From contig NPFB01000054.1 of assembly GCA_014084085.1 (NCBI GenBank), positions 4,298-42,757 on the forward strand: a stretch of 38,460 nt of DNA. Direction: 5' to 3'. The translations under genes were made by a program, and so were the position numbers. Position 1 is the stretch's first letter. Every line of letters begins with the position of its first letter. This document shows, one piece after another, positions 36,400 to 38,460 of the stretch. This stretch comes from Hondaea fermentalgiana. Taxonomy: Eukaryota; Sar; Bigyra; Thraustochytrida; Thraustochytriidae. The notes beneath the pieces were generated by a model. The model worked only from the letters and a program-made list of their open reading frames with translations. It made no database searches and was not told the DNA's origin.

Positions 36400-36872
36400 T
36401 TCTTTTTTTTTCCTTTTTAGTTTTTTCAAAAATTTTGGGAAAAAAAATGGAAATTGAACATCAAACCTAATTTGTGTTTTTTTTTATCGAACAGATTGAA
36501 AAAACGAAAGCGATCCGCAGGTTGTGCAGACCTGCAAAAAGTGCAACCATATGGCAGGCGGAGCGCCGCATGGATCTGCGTCTGATCGTTGAGCTGCTCA
36601 TGGAGCACAAGGGTCGTGCCGTGAGCGGTTGCTCCTTGGTGACCATGAAGGAGGACGAGGCAAATGACGAGGTCAAGGACGAGGACAAGGACGAGGTCAA
36701 GGATGAGGACGAGGACGAAGAGGGCAGGGTAAAGCGGTCCCGACAGCGGCGGCGGTGCGTAAGGTTGCAACGATGTGATTCGAATTGAATAGATTTGGTT
36801 TGAGATTATTTGATTTGATTTGTTCTGATATAAAAAGGAAAAGAAAAAAAAAAGAGCCAACCAAAAAAAAGA
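36399..36872. other. Spacer between inverted tRNA-Gly copies 1 and 2
   Basis: T-rich next to copy 1 and A-rich next to copy 2. In the middle is a GC-normal segment with a degenerate GACGAGG/GTCAAGG repeat (about 36652-36722) encoding acidic low-complexity sequence in one frame. I see no supported gene. The two tRNAs face each other, so the segment is the loop of a 70-base inverted repeat. Confidence 0.5.
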
Positions 36873-36943
36873 AGCGCTGGCCGGGAATCGAACCCGGGGC
36901 AGCCGCATGGCAAACAGCTATTTTACCACTAAACCACCAGCGC
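36873..36943 (-). tRNA. trnG-GCC: tRNA-Gly (anticodon GCC), copy 2
   Basis: Minus-strand tRNA whose 70 stem-to-stem bases are identical to copy 1. It is followed, in its own direction, by a T8 tract (plus-strand A run 36863-36870), a strong polymerase III terminator. Intact A and B boxes. Confidence 0.95.
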
Positions 36944-37749
36944 TAGCTACTGAAGCGAAGTCATTGACGCTTCTTGAGCCGCATCAGCATGCTGGAATAC
37001 ATATACTACGACGGCAAAGTATCTATGCCAATACCGACGGGCACTCAAACGCTAATCAAACAGGCAGCCAATCAAACAGGCAGCCGATCAAACAGACAGC
37101 CAGCTGGCTAGTAATTACGAGTCAGCCAACCGGCCTGTAAGATCGTCAGCCATCAGTCAGCCAGTGAGCCAATCTTGGGCAGAATAATGGAGGTACTGAG
37201 AAAGCATGACTTCTGGCAAAAGCGTGTTACTCGTCTTGTTGCTATTCTTGATAAGGAATCGAAAACAAACTTAGAGGGAGGCAAAAGTACGTCCGGACTG
37301 GTCTGGATCGAGTTTCATAAGACGGTCTTTGCTGAATAGGATAGGAGTGCACAGTGTATCGCGATCACACGGAATTCGTGCCTCTTCAAACAGAGCTTTG
37401 CAGACATGCTTAGCAGTACTCGATCACCTAGAAAACTCAAATTGGCGAAATTTCGATAATTCTGAGAATCTACTACAAGCTCATGAGTTTATCACATTCC
37501 TGACCACCGTCTACTTTGCACAAAGGCGACACCTCCTCATTTCATAGCGTATAAGAAAAAGAAGCCAACATCACGACCGACTCTAGTTCTCTCATGCACG
37601 AGAGATAGAAGTCATGAGGGCCCTTCTTACAAGCAAGTAAGCAGCCAGGGCAGACCGACCATCTGCAGTGGAGAAACCGGCCACGCAGGAAGTCAGTTAG
37701 TCTTCATAAAGTAAAAAAATAAGAAGACAGCCAAAAAAAAAAAAAAGGT
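36944..37749. other. Spacer between tRNA-Gly copies 2 and 3
   Basis: About 0.8 kb without a recognisable gene. It holds a 16-bp tandem repeat (37054-37101), further CAGCC-rich sequence to about 37170, and AT-richer DNA after that. On the minus strand the part at the left is the 5' flank of copy 2. Confidence 0.5.
37054..37101. repeat. 16-bp tandem repeat, three units
   Basis: AATCAAACAGGCAGCC occurs twice head to tail, followed by a third copy with two changes. CAGCC-containing decay products continue downstream. Confidence 0.8.
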
Positions 37750-37820
37750 AGCGCTGGCCGGGAATCGAACCCGGGGCAGCCGCATGGCAAACAGCTATTT
37801 TACCACTAAACCACCAGCGC
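37750..37820 (-). tRNA. trnG-GCC: tRNA-Gly (anticodon GCC), copy 3
   Basis: Body of 70 bases identical to copies 1 and 2, on the minus strand, followed by a 14-base T tract in its direction (plus-strand A run 37733-37746). Preceded by a GAAGCTTCT palindrome and the AAGAAGC element. Confidence 0.95.
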
Positions 37821-38090
37821 AAGTTGTAGAAGCTTCTGAGAACGCTTCTTGCCCTACAAAGCTCATGGGCAGTTATATTGACTAGGCTTATACAGGGGTT
37901 ATTGACCACGTCCTGTCTGACCCGCTTGGGACATGATTGATGTGCTGTCATGTCTAGAATAAGAGAATTTGGCGAGACTAGCTTGTGCGCCCGGAGCATG
38001 AGCATAGCAGCTCGTGAAAATACACCAAGTATAAAAAGAGTTGATTCTTTCGAGGAAATCCGTCAAAACACAGAAAGAATATTGAGTCTT
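37821..38090. other. Spacer between tRNA-Gly copy 3 and repeat copy B
   Basis: 270 bases forming the 5' flank of minus-strand copy 3. Includes the AAGAAGC element (37844-37850). No gene seen. Confidence 0.45.
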
Positions 38091-38160
38091 TTGCTGACCT
38101 GACTCTTTCGGGGTCATGACAGCAACATCGTATGCTGCCACAACATACGAGGACACGTTG
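38091..38160 (-). repeat. tRNA-associated dispersed repeat, copy B
   Basis: On the minus strand it starts CAACGTGTCCTCGTATGTTG and ends with TGACCCCGAAAGAGTCAGG followed by TCAGCAA. It matches both ends of copy A (31110-31199) with only a few substitutions and lacks A's central A-rich segment. The tRNA-Gly copy 3 follows 271 bases downstream in the same orientation. Confidence 0.65.
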
Positions 38161-38177
38161 TGAACACTTAAGCAGCA

Positions 38178-38342
38178 ATGGCAAACGCAAACTCTAAGCC
38201 TTGGCCTATACCATGGTTGGTCGCGGAATTGAAATTTGCTGAGCTCGCTTTTCCGAATCCAGGTTTAATCTGCGTTTCGTCGCCCCCAAAAAAACATCTT
38301 GTGACCCTCGAGCATGTTTGCGCATACATTCTCGCACGATAA
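38178..38342 (+). CDS. Small open frame, 54 codons, unknown
   Basis: ATG at 38178 opens a 54-residue frame with an ordinary, protein-like composition (M-A-N-A-N-S-K-P-W-P-I-P-W-L and, near the end, L-E-H-V-C-A-Y-I-L-A-R). It sits between repeat B and tRNA copy 4. It may be a real small protein, a remnant of a longer gene or chance; nothing in it is recognisable. Confidence 0.2.
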   Translation: MANANSKPWPIPWLVAELKFAELAFPNPGLICVSSPPKKHLVTLEHVCAYILAR

Positions 38343-38410
38343 ATAGATGCCGAGGTCCTGAGCCATAGAGATTTCATCGCTGAACGTGCGCAACAGCGAG
38401 CAAAAAGAGA

Positions 38411-38460
38411 AGCGCTGGCCGGGAATCGAACCCGGGGCAGCCGCATGGCAAACAGCTATT
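38411..38460 (-). tRNA. trnG-GCC: tRNA-Gly (anticodon GCC), copy 4, cut by window edge
   Basis: The 3' 50 bases of a fourth tRNA-Gly on the minus strand, identical to the other copies as far as visible (B box, anticodon GCC and 3' acceptor strand present). The 5' end lies beyond the window. The downstream T tract is short (five T, plus-strand 38402-38406). Confidence 0.92.

Noticed and set aside
36444..36460. Protein frames ending M-R-L-P-R-V-R-F-P-A across the tRNA genes
   Set aside because: These repeated N-termini are translations of the tRNA-Gly 3' halves, not proteins.
36474..36788. Acidic 104-codon plus-strand frame between tRNA copies 1 and 2
   Set aside because: It is driven by a degenerate GACGAGG/GTCAAGG repeat, starts in a T-rich terminator tract and shows no family resemblance.

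Overview
The window is nuclear DNA of a gene-dense, intron-poor, GC-rich eukaryotic microbe. Evidence includes spliced genes with GT..AG introns and a CTAAC-type branch site, Kozak-type starts, four polymerase III tRNA-Gly(GCC) genes with internal A and B boxes, an importin-alpha exportin, a retromer subunit, a mitochondrial complex I subunit and a class C-type seven-helix receptor. The gene set and the plant/alga-like rhamnose enzyme fit a stramenopile, perhaps a thraustochytrid. That placement is inference; no marker gene in the window proves it.

Layout, left to right. 495-965 (-): two-exon NDUFA3. 1827-3208 (+): three-exon VPS26-type retromer subunit. These two share a divergent promoter containing a striking GCAAGTG repeat. 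3488-9301 (-): giant single-pass membrane protein ending in an L-type-lectin-like and a filamin-like domain. 9522-10166 (+): miniature two-repeat mitochondrial carrier. 10658-13204 (-): secreted GH36/raffinose-synthase-like glycosidase. 13459-16863 (-): receptor with tandem PstS-like phosphate-binding domains fused to seven transmembrane helices. 18530-21472 (-): exportin-2 (CSE1/CAS). 22295-23359 (+): SLX1 nuclease. 23630-24865 (-): membrane acyltransferase 3. 24866-28602: 3.7 kb of microsatellite-rich DNA with no convincing gene. 28603-30159 (+): mitochondrial isocitrate dehydrogenase with a C-terminal EF-hand. 30524-31085 (-): probable pseudogene. 31110-31400: repeat plus tRNA-Gly remnant. 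31604-32596 (-): NRS/ER-type rhamnose synthase. 33082-33522 (+): small membrane protein. 34123-35718 (+): leucine-rich-repeat protein. 36073-38460: 23-bp satellite and a tRNA-Gly cluster.

The protein genes are mostly unrelated housekeeping genes, in alternating divergent and convergent pairs; there is no operon. Loose themes are mitochondrial energy metabolism (NDUFA3, carrier-like protein, isocitrate dehydrogenase), cell-surface/carbohydrate biology (lectin protein, GH36-like enzyme, rhamnose synthase, acyltransferase) and nutrient sensing (PstS-receptor). The most novel-looking item is the PstS-7TM receptor, a candidate phosphate or oxyanion receptor. Second is the tRNA-Gly cassette, which carries a conserved upstream repeat also found beside a tRNA remnant about 6.4 kb away.
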